Positions 29,011 through 37,479 of a DNA stretch of 64,000 nt are shown here, piece after piece (the stretch's first letter is position 1; every line of letters starts with the position of its first letter). The stretch lies in assembly GCF_000377565.1 (NCBI RefSeq), contig NZ_KB898367.1, forward strand, positions 1-64,000. The letters run 5' to 3'. Position numbers and translations under genes: made by a program. The notes beneath the pieces were generated by a model, which saw only the letters and a list, made by a program, of their open reading frames with translations, had not been told where the DNA came from and searched no databases. The DNA comes from Rhizobium sp. 2MFCol3.1. Its GTDB lineage: Bacteria; Pseudomonadota; Alphaproteobacteria; Rhizobiales; Rhizobiaceae.

Positions 29011-29141
29011 GTGTCCGCTCCTGCTATCAGGCTTTTCGCGGCTCAAAGGTGCCGCAGGCCGGGGCTAAAGCACCGCCGGCCCAATCAGAGCCATCTATCA
29101 GGCGCTGGACGCAGCGTCCAGACAGCCTGCCAGCTGGAGTA

Positions 29142-29627
29142 TCAGTGCAGCGTCTCGTCCAGATCGGGAGCCTGCCACATCTTTTCGATGTTGTAGAACT
29201 CGCGAATTTCGGGACGGAAGACATGCACGATGACATCGCCGGTATCGATCAGGATCCAATCGCCGGCATCCTGGCCTTCGACCCGGGCGGAGCCGAAGCC
29301 CTCATCCTTGAGGTCGCTGAGCAGGTGGTCGGCAATCGCCATGACATGGCGGCTCGAGCGGCCCGAGACAACAACCATGAAGTCGCCGAGCGCCGATTTT
29401 CCGGCAATGTCGATGGAAACGATATCCTCAGCTTTGGAGTCCTCTAGGCTGACGAGGACGGTGTGCAGGGCGCGGGCAGCGGCATCAACGCCACGTTCCG
29501 GGCTCTTCGGGACAACGACTTTCGTGCTTCCCTTTGCGTGTACTGTTGTCAGTGCTTTCCCTTTCTCGGAATGACAAAGCATGCACATCACTGATTTGGC
29601 GAACCAAATCATGGTTAAGATAGGCAC
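29142..29627 (-). CDS. rsfS: Ribosome silencing factor
   Basis: Up to 161 residues. The core 'LVSLEDSKAEDIVSIDIAGKSALGDFMVVVSGRS' with 'HVMAIADHL', 'VEGQDAGDWILIDTGDVIVHVFRPEIREFYNIEKMW' is diagnostic of RsfS, which binds uL14 and blocks 30S-50S joining in starvation. The N-terminus is unsure: residues before 'TTVHAKGSTK' look non-conserved. A GGGAAAG ribosome-binding site stands just before 'CTG ACA ACA GTA', so a CTG start near 29555 is possible; otherwise an upstream ATG is used. In related genomes it directly follows nadD; here modABC, a ModE-like gene and an sRNA lie between. Confidence 0.93.
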   Translation of the reverse strand: MPILTMIWFAKSVMCMLCHSEKGKALTTVHAKGSTKVVVPKSPERGVDAAARALHTVLVSLEDSKAEDIVSIDIAGKSALGDFMVVVSGRSSRHVMAIADHLLSDLKDEGFGSARVEGQDAGDWILIDTGDVIVHVFRPEIREFYNIEKMWQAPDLDETLH

Positions 29628-29788
29628 CGAACCATAAATGTTTCAAGACGCCCGCGATCACAAAGCATGAATGCCGGATTTGGCGCGGCAGCAACGGATG
29701 GCTCAGCCTCAAGTGCATCCTGCGGGGCTGTGTACAGTTGCTGTCGCCCTCAGTAAAGTGATGCTTCGTCCCAGTGCGAAGATTGCAA

Positions 29789-30169
29789 ATGAAAAACCCT
29801 TTAGAAAACACGCTTGTCCCGGTCCTTCGCATCAGCTTCCCGCATGAGGATCGCCTTGGGCACGGCAAGATGGAATTGCTGGAGCACATCAGGGAGACTG
29901 GCTCGATTTCCGCCGGCGGCCGCGCGATGGACATGTCCTACCGGCGTGCCTGGCTGCTGGTCAGCGAAATGAACCGGATGTTCAAGCATCCGGTCGTGGA
30001 ATCGCAACGCGGCGGCCAAAAGGGTGGCGGCGCGGCGCTGACTGAATTCGGCGAGGAACTGCTGGCGCGCTTTCGGCAGATGGAGCAAACGATCCGGGTG
30101 ACCTTGGCCGACGACCTCGCCTGGCTGGAGAGCAACCGCCTGATCGATGGCACCGAGCCGGCTGTCTAA
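29789..30169 (+). CDS. modE: One-domain ModE-like molybdate-responsive regulator
   Basis: 126 residues from ATG 29789 (MKNPLENTLVPVLRISF). Winged-helix LysR-type DNA-binding domain with the ModE marks 'LGHGKMELLEHIRETGSISAGGRAMDMSYRRAWLLVSEMN', 'PVVESQRGGQKGGGAALTEFG' and 'LLARFRQME'. The C-terminal Mop/TOBE molybdate-binding domains of E. coli ModE are absent, so sensing must differ or use another protein. It converges on modC and overlaps its 3' end by 4 nt. A ModE-box-like site stands before modA. Confidence 0.85.
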   Translation: MKNPLENTLVPVLRISFPHEDRLGHGKMELLEHIRETGSISAGGRAMDMSYRRAWLLVSEMNRMFKHPVVESQRGGQKGGGAALTEFGEELLARFRQMEQTIRVTLADDLAWLESNRLIDGTEPAV

Positions 30170-31233
30170 GGCTCCAGCGCAACCGTCTTGATGATTGCGA
30201 ACACCGGCATGCCCTCGCGCAACGCCATGCGCTCCGCCGAGAAACTGGTGATCCGCGACAGGATCGCGTCACCGCCGCAATCGACCGTCACGTCTACGGT
30301 CGCATCGTCGGACGGTGTCACTGCCAGGATGGTACCTTCAAGCACGTTGAGCGCGCTGAGGCCATTCGGCCGTTCGGTGGCGAGCATCACATCGCGAGAG
30401 GGAATACGGACACGCACCGCCTTGCCCGGAGCAAGGCTGGCATCGGGCACATGCAACCGCACGGTCGCCATCGCAACGGTGGCCAGGCGATGCCGTTCGT
30501 CCACGGCCTCGACCCGCCCCTGCAACAAGGCGCCCGCCTCGCGCCGATCGAGCGACGCAGCGGGCAGGCTGAGCACCTCGGTTGCCGCGCCAACGACCTT
30601 AACCCGGCCGTCCTGCATGACGACGACCTGGTCGGCAAGCCGCGCTACCTCCGCCACCGAATGGCTGACATAGACGATCGGAATATCCATCTCGTCGCGC
30701 AAACGCTGGAGGAACGGCATGACCTCGGCCTTGCGCGCTTCATCGAGAGCGGCAAGCGGCTCGTCCATGAGAAGCAAACGCGGCGACGACAGGAGCGCAC
30801 GGCCGATCGCCACCCGCTGCTTTTCACCGCCTGACAGATGCTCAGGACTGCGACCGAGCAGCCTCTCGATATCGAGCAGGCCGACGATCCGCTCAAAGCT
30901 CTCCCGTGGCGCCCCCTTCGGCGCGAACCAGCGACCGTAGGTCAGGTTCTGGCGCACGGTCAGATGCGGGAAGAGCCGTGCTTCCTGAAACACATAGCCG
31001 AACCGCCGCCGATGCTTGGCGACGAAAATCCGTTTGGCGGTATCCGTCAGTATCTCGCCATCGAGGCTGATCCGCCCCTCGTCGGGCCGCGTCAGCCCGG
31101 CGATCATCCGGATCATCGAGGTCTTTCCCGAGCCCGAACGGCCGAACAGCGCGGTAATCCCGCGCTCCGACGTGAACCCCGCCTCGAGCGAGAACGCGTC
31201 AAACCGATGCTTTGCCTGGACAACGAGCGTCAT
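30166..31233 (-). CDS. modC: Molybdate ABC transporter ATP-binding protein
   Basis: 355 residues. ABC ATPase: Walker A GRSGSGKTS, Q-loop 'YVFQEARLFPHL', signature LSGGEKQRV, Walker B LLLMDEPLAALD, and switch His in 'YVSHSVAEVARLA'. A C-terminal molybdate-binding TOBE/Mop domain (~290-355) is present. It overlaps modB by ATGA (31230-31233). It powers molybdate import with ModB and ModA. Confidence 0.95.
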   Translation of the reverse strand: MTLVVQAKHRFDAFSLEAGFTSERGITALFGRSGSGKTSMIRMIAGLTRPDEGRISLDGEILTDTAKRIFVAKHRRRFGYVFQEARLFPHLTVRQNLTYGRWFAPKGAPRESFERIVGLLDIERLLGRSPEHLSGGEKQRVAIGRALLSSPRLLLMDEPLAALDEARKAEVMPFLQRLRDEMDIPIVYVSHSVAEVARLADQVVVMQDGRVKVVGAATEVLSLPAASLDRREAGALLQGRVEAVDERHRLATVAMATVRLHVPDASLAPGKAVRVRIPSRDVMLATERPNGLSALNVLEGTILAVTPSDDATVDVTVDCGGDAILSRITSFSAERMALREGMPVFAIIKTVALEP

Positions 31234-31931
31234 TGCGGATCGATCCTCCGCCCGATGAGACGTGACAGGAATTCGGATGCTAGCAACGCGGCCATGGAGA
31301 TCACCACGGCCACCAGGGTCAGCCGCAGCGCGCCCGCATCCCCGCCCGGAACTTGCGTGAAGGAATAGATCGCGGCTGACAGCGTCTGCGTCTCGCCGGG
31401 AATATTGGAAACGAAGGTGATCGTCGCGCCGAACTCGCCCATGGCCTTGGCGAAGGCCAGGATCATGCCGGCGATGATGCCGGGTAGGGTGAGGGGGAGC
31501 GTCACCGTCAGGAAAACCCAGAACGGGCTGGCGCCGAGCGTGCCGGCAGCTTCCTCAAGCTTGCGGTCGATCGCCTCGATGGAAAGCCTGATGCTGCGCA
31601 CCATCAGCGGAAAGGCCATCACTGCGCAGGCCAGTGCTGCCCCCGTCCACCGGAAGGAGAAGACGATGCCGAAATGCTGATCGAGAAAGGCGCCGATCAC
31701 CCCTCGCCGGCCAAACAGCACGAGAAGGATGAAACCGGTAACGACGGGCGGCAGGATGAGCGGCAAGTGCACGATGCCGTTGAGAACGGATTTGCCCCAG
31801 AAGCGCCCCCGCGCCAGAAGCAGCGCGACACCGATGCCGAAGGGCAGGCTTGCCAGCATCGCTACGATCGACACCCGCAGGCTGAGCATGATCGCCGTCC
31901 ATTCGTCACTGCTCAGACCAAGTGCTTCCAA
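31230..31931 (-). CDS. modB: Molybdate ABC transporter permease
   Basis: 233 residues from TTG 31931 (MEALGLSSDEWTAIMLSLRVS), 8 nt after AGGAG. Five to six membrane helices. The EAA-loop reads 'EEAAGTLGASPFWVFLTVTLPLTLPGIIAG', the coupling site for ModC. 'LHLPLILPPVVTGFILL' is typical of ModB/CysT permeases. A hairpin with T-run lies between modA and modB, so expression of modBC may be lower than of modA. Confidence 0.95.
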   Translation of the reverse strand: MEALGLSSDEWTAIMLSLRVSIVAMLASLPFGIGVALLLARGRFWGKSVLNGIVHLPLILPPVVTGFILLVLFGRRGVIGAFLDQHFGIVFSFRWTGAALACAVMAFPLMVRSIRLSIEAIDRKLEEAAGTLGASPFWVFLTVTLPLTLPGIIAGMILAFAKAMGEFGATITFVSNIPGETQTLSAAIYSFTQVPGGDAGALRLTLVAVVISMAALLASEFLSRLIGRRIDPQ

Positions 31932-31952
31932 ATGCGATGCTCCTGAAAAAAC

Positions 31953-31976
31953 GAAGGCCCACCGTGGCGGGCCTTC
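31953..31976 (-). terminator. Intra-operon terminator/attenuator between modA and modB
   Basis: Stem GAAGGCCC / GGGCCTTC with an 8-nt loop. On the minus strand it is followed by GTTTTTTC (31945-31952). It lies in the 74-bp modA-modB gap. Confidence 0.7.
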
Positions 31977-32005
31977 AGACTAGGCAGCTGCGTATAAAAC
32001 CGCAA

Positions 32006-32791
32006 TTATTTCAGGATGGTGAAGCCCTGTTCGGTAAAGAAGGGCGCGGCCTTCTCCGACTTCAGGAAGTCAAGATAGGCGGCCGTATCGGCATTCTTGC
32101 TCTCGGACAGGATCGCGATCGGGTAGGTGATCGGCGGGTGCGAGTCAGCGGGGAAGGTGCCGGCAACGGCAACGCCCGGATCAGCGTTCACGTCGGTCTG
32201 GTAGACGATGCCGAACGGCGCTTCGCCGCGCGAGACCAGCGCCAGAGCCGCGCGTACGCTTTCAGCGCCCGCGACCTTGCCTTCGACCGACGACCAGACG
32301 CCGAGCTTTTCAAGCGCCGCCTTGCCGTACTTGCCTGCCGGTACCGACTTGACTTCGCCCATCGCGAGCTTCCCGTCGCCGAGCAGGCCGGCGAGATCGA
32401 AGCCCTGCTTGATGTCGACAGGCTTGACCTTGTCCTTGGCGGCGACGAGCACGATGCTGTTGCCGAGCAGGTTGGAGCGGGTGTCCGCCTTGATCAGGTT
32501 CTTCTTGGCGAGATAATCCATCCAGTCGAGGTCGGCCGAGATGAACACATCCGCCGGCGCACCGCCTTCGATCTGCTTCGCAAGCGCGGAGCTCGCCGCA
32601 TAGGAGACAACGGCTTCCTTGCCGCTTTCCTTCGCCCATTCCGCATTGGCCGCATCGAGCGCATTCTTCATGCTGGCGGCTGCGAATACCGTAACCTTTT
32701 CAGCGGCGAAGGCCGTGCCGGCGGTCGCACCAAGCCAGATCGCGGAGACCGCGACGGCTGCGAATTTCACCCATTGACGACGATTTTGCAT
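32006..32791 (-). CDS. modA: Periplasmic molybdate-binding protein
   Basis: 261 residues from ATG 32791, GGAG 5 nt upstream. Signal peptide 'RQWVKFAAVAVSAIWLGATAGTAFAA'. The mature part 'VTVFAAASMKNALDA', 'VSYAASSALAKQIEGGAPADVFISAD', 'LLGNSIVLVA', 'GEAPFGIVYQTDV' matches ModA, with oxyanion-binding serines in the 'AASM' and 'AASS' loops. It is the first gene of modABC. A ModE-box-like palindrome is centred about 30 bp upstream of the start. Confidence 0.96.
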   Translation of the reverse strand: MQNRRQWVKFAAVAVSAIWLGATAGTAFAAEKVTVFAAASMKNALDAANAEWAKESGKEAVVSYAASSALAKQIEGGAPADVFISADLDWMDYLAKKNLIKADTRSNLLGNSIVLVAAKDKVKPVDIKQGFDLAGLLGDGKLAMGEVKSVPAGKYGKAALEKLGVWSSVEGKVAGAESVRAALALVSRGEAPFGIVYQTDVNADPGVAVAGTFPADSHPPITYPIAILSESKNADTAAYLDFLKSEKAAPFFTEQGFTILK

Positions 32792-32809
32792 GTTGTCTCC
32801 CCAACACTT

Positions 32810-32833
32810 CGAGATATTTGGAGAGATATAACG
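32810..32833 (-). promoter_or_regulatory. Mo-box-like site before modA
   Basis: On the minus strand the half-site CGTTATAT is followed by an 8-nt spacer and ATATCTCG. This resembles the ModE box (CGTTATAT...ATATAACG); the second half agrees at 6 of 8 positions. It lies 19 bp before the modA start, where ModE would repress. Confidence 0.6.
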
Positions 32834-33081
32834 GAACTCGGCCATTGGCCAGCGGTATATTCTTCGAAACGCAACGCTTTCCTCGCGTTTTCGACATACC
32901 CTTTTGACATAAGGCAGTCGTCTACTGATGGAGATAGCTTAGTCAGTGAAAGCGGGGCGATGGAGCTTGAACGACAGTAAAATAAAGCCGTAGCGCAAGC
33001 ATTGCCGATAAAATGAGCATCAAGCAGGGTGCGACATTAAAACACATGCCAAAAACGCATTGCTGCGATGCACCAATTTCG
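32834..33081. other. Intergenic region without a supported gene
   Basis: An AT-richer stretch between modA and the sRNA. It contains only a 26-codon ATG frame without a ribosome-binding site, and I see no gene in it. Confidence 0.5.
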
Positions 33082-33110
33082 CTTCCATTCTGAATAGTTT
33101 CAAGTACAAC
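33082..33110 (+). promoter_or_regulatory. Candidate sigma-70 promoter of the sRNA
   Basis: CTTCCA (33082-33087), 17 bp, TACAAC (33105-33110). This resembles the rhizobial CTTGAC-N17-CTATAT pattern moderately. It predicts a start near 33117, directly before the first hairpin. Confidence 0.45.
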
Positions 33111-33116
33111 TAACTC

Positions 33117-33232
33117 ATCGAACAGCGATCTCCTCCTCCCAAAGCTGTTCGATAACGGATCGGCAACACTCCTCCTCCCAGTTGCCGGTCGAGTTTTAAG
33201 CCCGACGGATCCTCCCCCGTCGGGCTTTTCAT
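33117..33232 (+). ncRNA. alpha-r14 / 'cuckoo'-type small RNA with anti-SD loops
   Basis: Three successive stem-loops. Hairpin 1: arms CGAACAGC / GCTGTTCG (33119-33126, 33144-33151). Hairpin 2: CGGCAAC / GTTGCCG (33161-33167, 33181-33187). Hairpin 3: AAGCCCGACGG / CCGTCGGGCTT (33198-33208, 33217-33227), followed by TTTTC as terminator. The loops of the first two each carry CCTCCTCCC (33132-33140 and 33171-33179), and the third carries CCTCCC, an anti-Shine-Dalgarno sequence. This architecture is known for alpha-r14 sRNAs of rhizobia (NfeR1 in Sinorhizobium) and related CCUCCUCCC RNAs, which pair with ribosome-binding sites in trans. Ends are inferred from promoter and terminator. Confidence 0.88.
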
Positions 33233-33260
33233 TTTCCAGCGTATTATTGAGAGAAATGAG

Positions 33261-33911
33261 CTAAGCGCCGTTTTGCGCGCGGATCGCCGTCGAGCTCAGT
33301 CTCGATCTCGGGCCATGGATGAATGTCCAGGCCGGCGCCGGCTTTTTCCAGAGCGCTCTCGAGTCGTCCTCATCGACACGTGCGAAATCGAATGTCTTCG
33401 CCATCTTCGACGACAGGAATGACAGCGTCGCACCCGGCCGGTCGATGACCGCGATCGGGAACATGCGGGCGATATCTTGCCACCGCTGCCACCGATGAAA
33501 CGTCTTCAGACTATCGGCGCCCATGATCCAGATGAAATGCACATGGGGATTGCTGATTTTGATCCGCGCCAGCGTTTCCGCGGTAAAAGTCGTGCCGAAC
33601 TTCTTTTCGAACGCGGTGACCTTGATCGCCGGATGCTTGGCAAGCTTTTCGCTGAGCCGCACACGCTCCGCCAGAGGCAGGAGCTGGCTCGGATCCTTCA
33701 AGGGATTGCCGGGAGTGACCATCCACCACAGCTGATCGAGACCAAGCCGCTTGATGGCGATCTCCGCCACAAGGGCGTGGCCCTGGTGCGGCGGATTGAA
33801 GGAACCGCCGAACAGACCGACCACCATGCCCCGCTCGGCATGCGGCACGCGAAGATAGCGTCGGTCCAATTCGTCGTTGATCACATCAGGTCCGGACTTG
33901 GCCGGTGCCAT
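33261..33911 (-). CDS. nadD: Nicotinate-nucleotide adenylyltransferase
   Basis: 216 residues. It adenylates NaMN to deamido-NAD. Nucleotidyltransferase marks: 'VVGLFGGSFNPPHQGHALVAE' with the HxGH-type motif and 'FIWIMGADSLKTFHRW'. The C-terminal ISSTxIR-like motif is 'SRLSSTAIR'. The start ATG 33911 lies 26 nt inside proA; an internal start near 'MVVGLFGG' would lose the conserved 'RRYLRVPHAERG' lead seen in rhizobial NadD. Last gene of obgE-proB-proA-nadD. Confidence 0.95.
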   Translation of the reverse strand: MAPAKSGPDVINDELDRRYLRVPHAERGMVVGLFGGSFNPPHQGHALVAEIAIKRLGLDQLWWMVTPGNPLKDPSQLLPLAERVRLSEKLAKHPAIKVTAFEKKFGTTFTAETLARIKISNPHVHFIWIMGADSLKTFHRWQRWQDIARMFPIAVIDRPGATLSFLSSKMAKTFDFARVDEDDSRALWKKPAPAWTFIHGPRSRLSSTAIRAQNGA

Positions 33912-35169
33912 GCACGCGGTATTTGAACGAGGTCAGCTGCTCGACGCCAACGGGGCCTCGTGCATGCATCTTGCCGGTCGCGATGCCGATCTCCGCACCC
34001 ATGCCGAATTCGCCACCATCGGCAAACTGCGTCGATGCATTGTGCAGCAGGATGGCGGAATCGACCTCGGTGAAGAAGCGTTCGACCACGGTTGGGTCTT
34101 CGGCGATCACGGCTTCGGTGTGGTTCGACGAATAGGTCTGGATATGCTTGATCGCACCATCGATGCCATCGACGACAGCGACCGAGACGATCGCGTCGAG
34201 ATATTCCGTGGACCAGTCTTCCTCGGTTGCCGCCTTCGTTCCCGGCGCCGCCTTGACGACGCTCGAGGAGCCGCGAACTTCGCAGCCGGCACCTGAAAGA
34301 ACATCGAGCAGCGGCACGAGATGCGTGTCGCTGACAGCGCTGTCGACCAGAATGGTCTCGACCGCGCCGCAAATCCCCGTCCGGCGCATCTTCGCGTTGA
34401 CGACGATCTCCTTGGCCATGTCGAGATCGGCCGATGCGTCGACATAGATATGGCAGAGCCCTTCCAGATGCGCGAAGACGGGCACCCGGGCTTCGTTCTG
34501 CACGCGCGCGACAAGGCTTTTGCCGCCGCGCGGAATGATCACGTCGATCGCGCCATCCAATCCGCGCAACATGGCACCGACGGCCGCGCGATCCGTGGTC
34601 GGAACGAGCTGGATAGCATGCTCCGGGAGCCCGGCCGCCTTCAGGCCGCGCACCATGCACTCATAGATAGCCTGCGATGAACCGCGCGAATCCGAGCCGC
34701 AGCGCAGGATGACGGCATTGCCCGCCTTGACGCAGAGCGCGCCGGCATCCGCCGTCACATTCGGTCGGCTTTCGAAGATGACGCCGATCACGCCGAGCGG
34801 CGTACGCACGCGCTCGATCTTCAGGCCGTTGGGACGATCCCAAGCGCTGACCACCTCACCAACGGGGTCCTTGAGGGCGGCAATCGCGCGAATGCCATCG
34901 GCCATCTCCGCGACGCGCTTGTCGGTGAGTGTCAGCCGGTCGATGAAGGATGGCAACATGTCCGAGCCCGCCGCATCCTCGAGATCCCTCGCGTTTTCAG
35001 CGAGGATACGATCCTTGTCCGCCAGGATCGCATCGGCCATGGCATTCAGGGCGGCATTCTTGGCGTCGGTCGAGGCGAAGGCCAACGGTCGCGCAGCAGC
35101 CTTGGCCTTGCGGCCGATGTCATTCATCAGCGCGTCAATGTCAGGGCTTTGCACGACTGTATCAAGCAT
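33886..35169 (-). CDS. proA: Gamma-glutamyl phosphate reductase
   Basis: 427 residues; aldehyde-dehydrogenase fold. NADPH-dependent reduction of glutamyl-5-phosphate in proline synthesis. Marks: 'RPNGLKIERVRTPLGVIGVIFESRPNVTADAGALC', 'GNAVILRCGSDS', catalytic Cys in 'MRRTGICGAVETILV', and 'EFGMGAEIGIATGKMHARGPVGVEQLTSFKY'. It overlaps proB by 8 nt and nadD by 26 nt. Confidence 0.97.
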   Translation of the reverse strand: MLDTVVQSPDIDALMNDIGRKAKAAARPLAFASTDAKNAALNAMADAILADKDRILAENARDLEDAAGSDMLPSFIDRLTLTDKRVAEMADGIRAIAALKDPVGEVVSAWDRPNGLKIERVRTPLGVIGVIFESRPNVTADAGALCVKAGNAVILRCGSDSRGSSQAIYECMVRGLKAAGLPEHAIQLVPTTDRAAVGAMLRGLDGAIDVIIPRGGKSLVARVQNEARVPVFAHLEGLCHIYVDASADLDMAKEIVVNAKMRRTGICGAVETILVDSAVSDTHLVPLLDVLSGAGCEVRGSSSVVKAAPGTKAATEEDWSTEYLDAIVSVAVVDGIDGAIKHIQTYSSNHTEAVIAEDPTVVERFFTEVDSAILLHNASTQFADGGEFGMGAEIGIATGKMHARGPVGVEQLTSFKYRVHGTGQVRT

Positions 35170-36331
35170 GGGCGGCGTCCTTCTTCTGCCTTTCCGATTT
35201 CGAATTGATTTGCGAGGTCATGACCATGTCGTCGCGATGGATCATCGCCGCGCGCCCGGCATAGCCGAGAATGGCCTCGATCTCGCTCGATTTGCGGCCG
35301 GTGATCTGGCGCGCTTCCTCGGCATCATAGCCGGCCAACCCGCGCGCGATTTCCCGGCCATTCGGGCCGATGATCGCCACCGTATCGCCACGGCTGAACA
35401 GGCCGACAACCTTGCGCACACCGGCGGGCAACAGGCTCTTACCACCGCCCAGCGCCGTCACCGCGCCGTCATCGACATGAAGCTCGCCAGCCGGCTGCAG
35501 CTGACCGGCGATCCAGGTCTTGCGTGCAGTCACGGGCGTACCCGAAGGCGCGAACCACGACGACCGCGCGCCACTCTCAATCGCAGACAGCGGGCTGTCA
35601 GTCTTGCCGGATGCGATGATCATCGCGCAGCCCGAGGTCGTCGCGATCTTGCCGGCATCGATCTTGGTGCGCATGCCGCCACGCGACAGCTCGGACGCAG
35701 CACCACCAGCCATCGCCTCGATTTCAGGCGTGATCTCGGCGATCGTCTCCAGGAACTGCGCGTCCGGATCGAGATGCGGAGGAGCGGTGTAGAGGCCATC
35801 GATATCCGACAGCAGGATCAAGAGATCCGCACCCGCCATCGTCGCGACGCGCGCGGCGAGGCGATCATTGTCGCCATAGCGGATTTCGCTGGTGGCAACC
35901 GTGTCGTTCTCGTTGATGATGGGAACAGCGCCGATTTTCAGGAGCTGATTGATCGTGGCGCGCGCATTGAGATAGCGGCGGCGCTCTTCCGTGTCGCCAA
36001 GCGTCAGCAGGATCTGGCCGGCGACGATGCTGTCGCGCGACAGGCTCTCCGACCAATCGCGCGCAAGCGCGATCTGGCCGACCGCCGCTGCCGCCTGGCT
36101 TTCCTCGAGCTTCAAGGCGCCCGAGGGCAGATCGAGAACCGAGCGCCCAAGCGCGATGGCGCCCGAGGACACCACGAGCACATCGACGCCCTTGTTTTTC
36201 AACTTCGCGATATCGGCGCACATCGCGTCCAGCCAGCTCTTCTTGAGGCCAGTCTTGCGGTCGACGAGCAGCGCGGAGCCGATCTTGATAACGATGCGCC
36301 GGTAGCTACCCAGCGCCTTCTGCCTAGTCAT
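35162..36331 (-). CDS. proB: Glutamate 5-kinase
   Basis: 389 residues. An amino-acid kinase domain (~1-265: 'RRIVIKIGSALLVD', 'VLVVSSGAIALG', 'INENDTVATSEIRYGDNDRLAARVA', 'SDIDGLYTAPP', 'GGMRTKIDAGKIATTSGCAMIIASG') is followed by a C-terminal PUA domain (~285-370). First committed step of proline synthesis and the usual target of proline feedback. It overlaps obgE and proA by 8 nt each, so the block is translationally coupled. Confidence 0.97.
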   Translation of the reverse strand: MTRQKALGSYRRIVIKIGSALLVDRKTGLKKSWLDAMCADIAKLKNKGVDVLVVSSGAIALGRSVLDLPSGALKLEESQAAAAVGQIALARDWSESLSRDSIVAGQILLTLGDTEERRRYLNARATINQLLKIGAVPIINENDTVATSEIRYGDNDRLAARVATMAGADLLILLSDIDGLYTAPPHLDPDAQFLETIAEITPEIEAMAGGAASELSRGGMRTKIDAGKIATTSGCAMIIASGKTDSPLSAIESGARSSWFAPSGTPVTARKTWIAGQLQPAGELHVDDGAVTALGGGKSLLPAGVRKVVGLFSRGDTVAIIGPNGREIARGLAGYDAEEARQITGRKSSEIEAILGYAGRAAMIHRDDMVMTSQINSKSERQKKDAAHA

Positions 36332-37403
36332 TGGCCTCGTCCTCGTCGGCGATCACATCGCGATGACGCACCTTCAAAGCTTTGGCCGGCTTCTCGGCAA
36401 TGTTGGCCTCTGCATTGGCCTCGACGATGATATCGCGAAGCGCACGCAACACCTCGGTCATGCCCATGCCCGTTGCCGCCGAGATCTGGTAGGGCGTGCT
36501 GCCGCAGGCCTTGGCCAGTTCCTTGGTCTTCTTCGTCAGTGTCGCCTTGTCGAGAACGTCGATCTGCGACAGCGCCACGATCTCCGGCTTGTCGCCGATC
36601 TCGTCGCTATAGGCCCGGAGCTCGTGCTTGACCGTCTTGTAGGCCTTGCCGACATTCTCTTCCTGCGCGGAAACGAGATGCAGCAGAACGCGTGTCCGCT
36701 CGACATGGCCGAGGAACCGGTCGCCGATGCCGACGCCTTCATGCGCGCCTTCGATCAGGCCGGGAATGTCGGCGAGAATGAATTCGCGCTCATCGATCGT
36801 CGCAACGCCAAGATTGGGGTGCAGCGTCGTGAACGGATAATTGGCGATCTTCGGGCGCGCACGGGTAACCGCTGCGAGAAACGTCGACTTGCCGGCATTC
36901 GGCAGGCCGACCAGACCGGCGTCTGCGATCAGCTTCAGGCGCAGCCAGATCGTCTTTTCCTCGCCCTCAAGGCCAGGATTGGCCCAATCCGGCGCCTGAT
37001 TGACCGAGGTCTTGAAGTGCGCGTTGCCGAAACCGCCATTGCCGCCCCGGGCGAGGCAGTAGCGCTGCCCCTCTTCCGTCAGGTCGCAGATAAGCGTTTC
37101 CTGGTCTTCCTCGAAGATCTGTGTGCCGACGGGCACCTTCAGCGTCACGTGCTCGCCATTGGCGCCGGTACGGTTGCGGCCCATGCCGTGCGTGCCGATC
37201 GTCGCCTTGAAGTGCTGCTGGAAACGAAAATCGATCAGCGTGTTGAGACCATTGACGGTCTCCACCCACACATCACCACCGCGTCCGCCGTCACCGCCGT
37301 CAGGCCCGCCGAACTCGATGAACTTCTCGCGCCGGAACGACACGGCACCCGCGCCGCCGCTGCCGGATTTGATATAGACCTTTGCTTCGTCGAGAAATTT
37401 CAT
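36324..37403 (-). CDS. obgE: Obg-family GTPase
   Basis: 359 residues from ATG 37403 (MKFLDEAKVYIKSG), GGAAG 4 nt upstream. A glycine-rich Obg fold (~1-158) is followed by the G domain: G1 GLPNAGKST, switch 'YPFTTLHPNLG', G3 DIPG, and G4 written SQID instead of NKxD. An acidic C-terminal tail follows. Essential GTPase of large-subunit assembly and stress response. Confidence 0.96.
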   Translation of the reverse strand: MKFLDEAKVYIKSGSGGAGAVSFRREKFIEFGGPDGGDGGRGGDVWVETVNGLNTLIDFRFQQHFKATIGTHGMGRNRTGANGEHVTLKVPVGTQIFEEDQETLICDLTEEGQRYCLARGGNGGFGNAHFKTSVNQAPDWANPGLEGEEKTIWLRLKLIADAGLVGLPNAGKSTFLAAVTRARPKIANYPFTTLHPNLGVATIDEREFILADIPGLIEGAHEGVGIGDRFLGHVERTRVLLHLVSAQEENVGKAYKTVKHELRAYSDEIGDKPEIVALSQIDVLDKATLTKKTKELAKACGSTPYQISAATGMGMTEVLRALRDIIVEANAEANIAEKPAKALKVRHRDVIADEDEAND

Positions 37404-37479
37404 TTTACTTCCATCATTCGGTGTCATTGGACGCCCGTCTTGGCCTGATCGATATAGGCCGTTCAGCCGGAGGTCAAAG

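Noticed and set aside
29105..29121. CTGGACGC-A-GCGTCCAG palindrome between rlmH and rsfS
   Set aside because: The one-base loop prevents a good hairpin and there is no T-run, so I could not call it a terminator.
33013..33093. 26-codon ATG frame upstream of the sRNA
   Set aside because: No ribosome-binding site, and it overlaps the predicted sRNA promoter.
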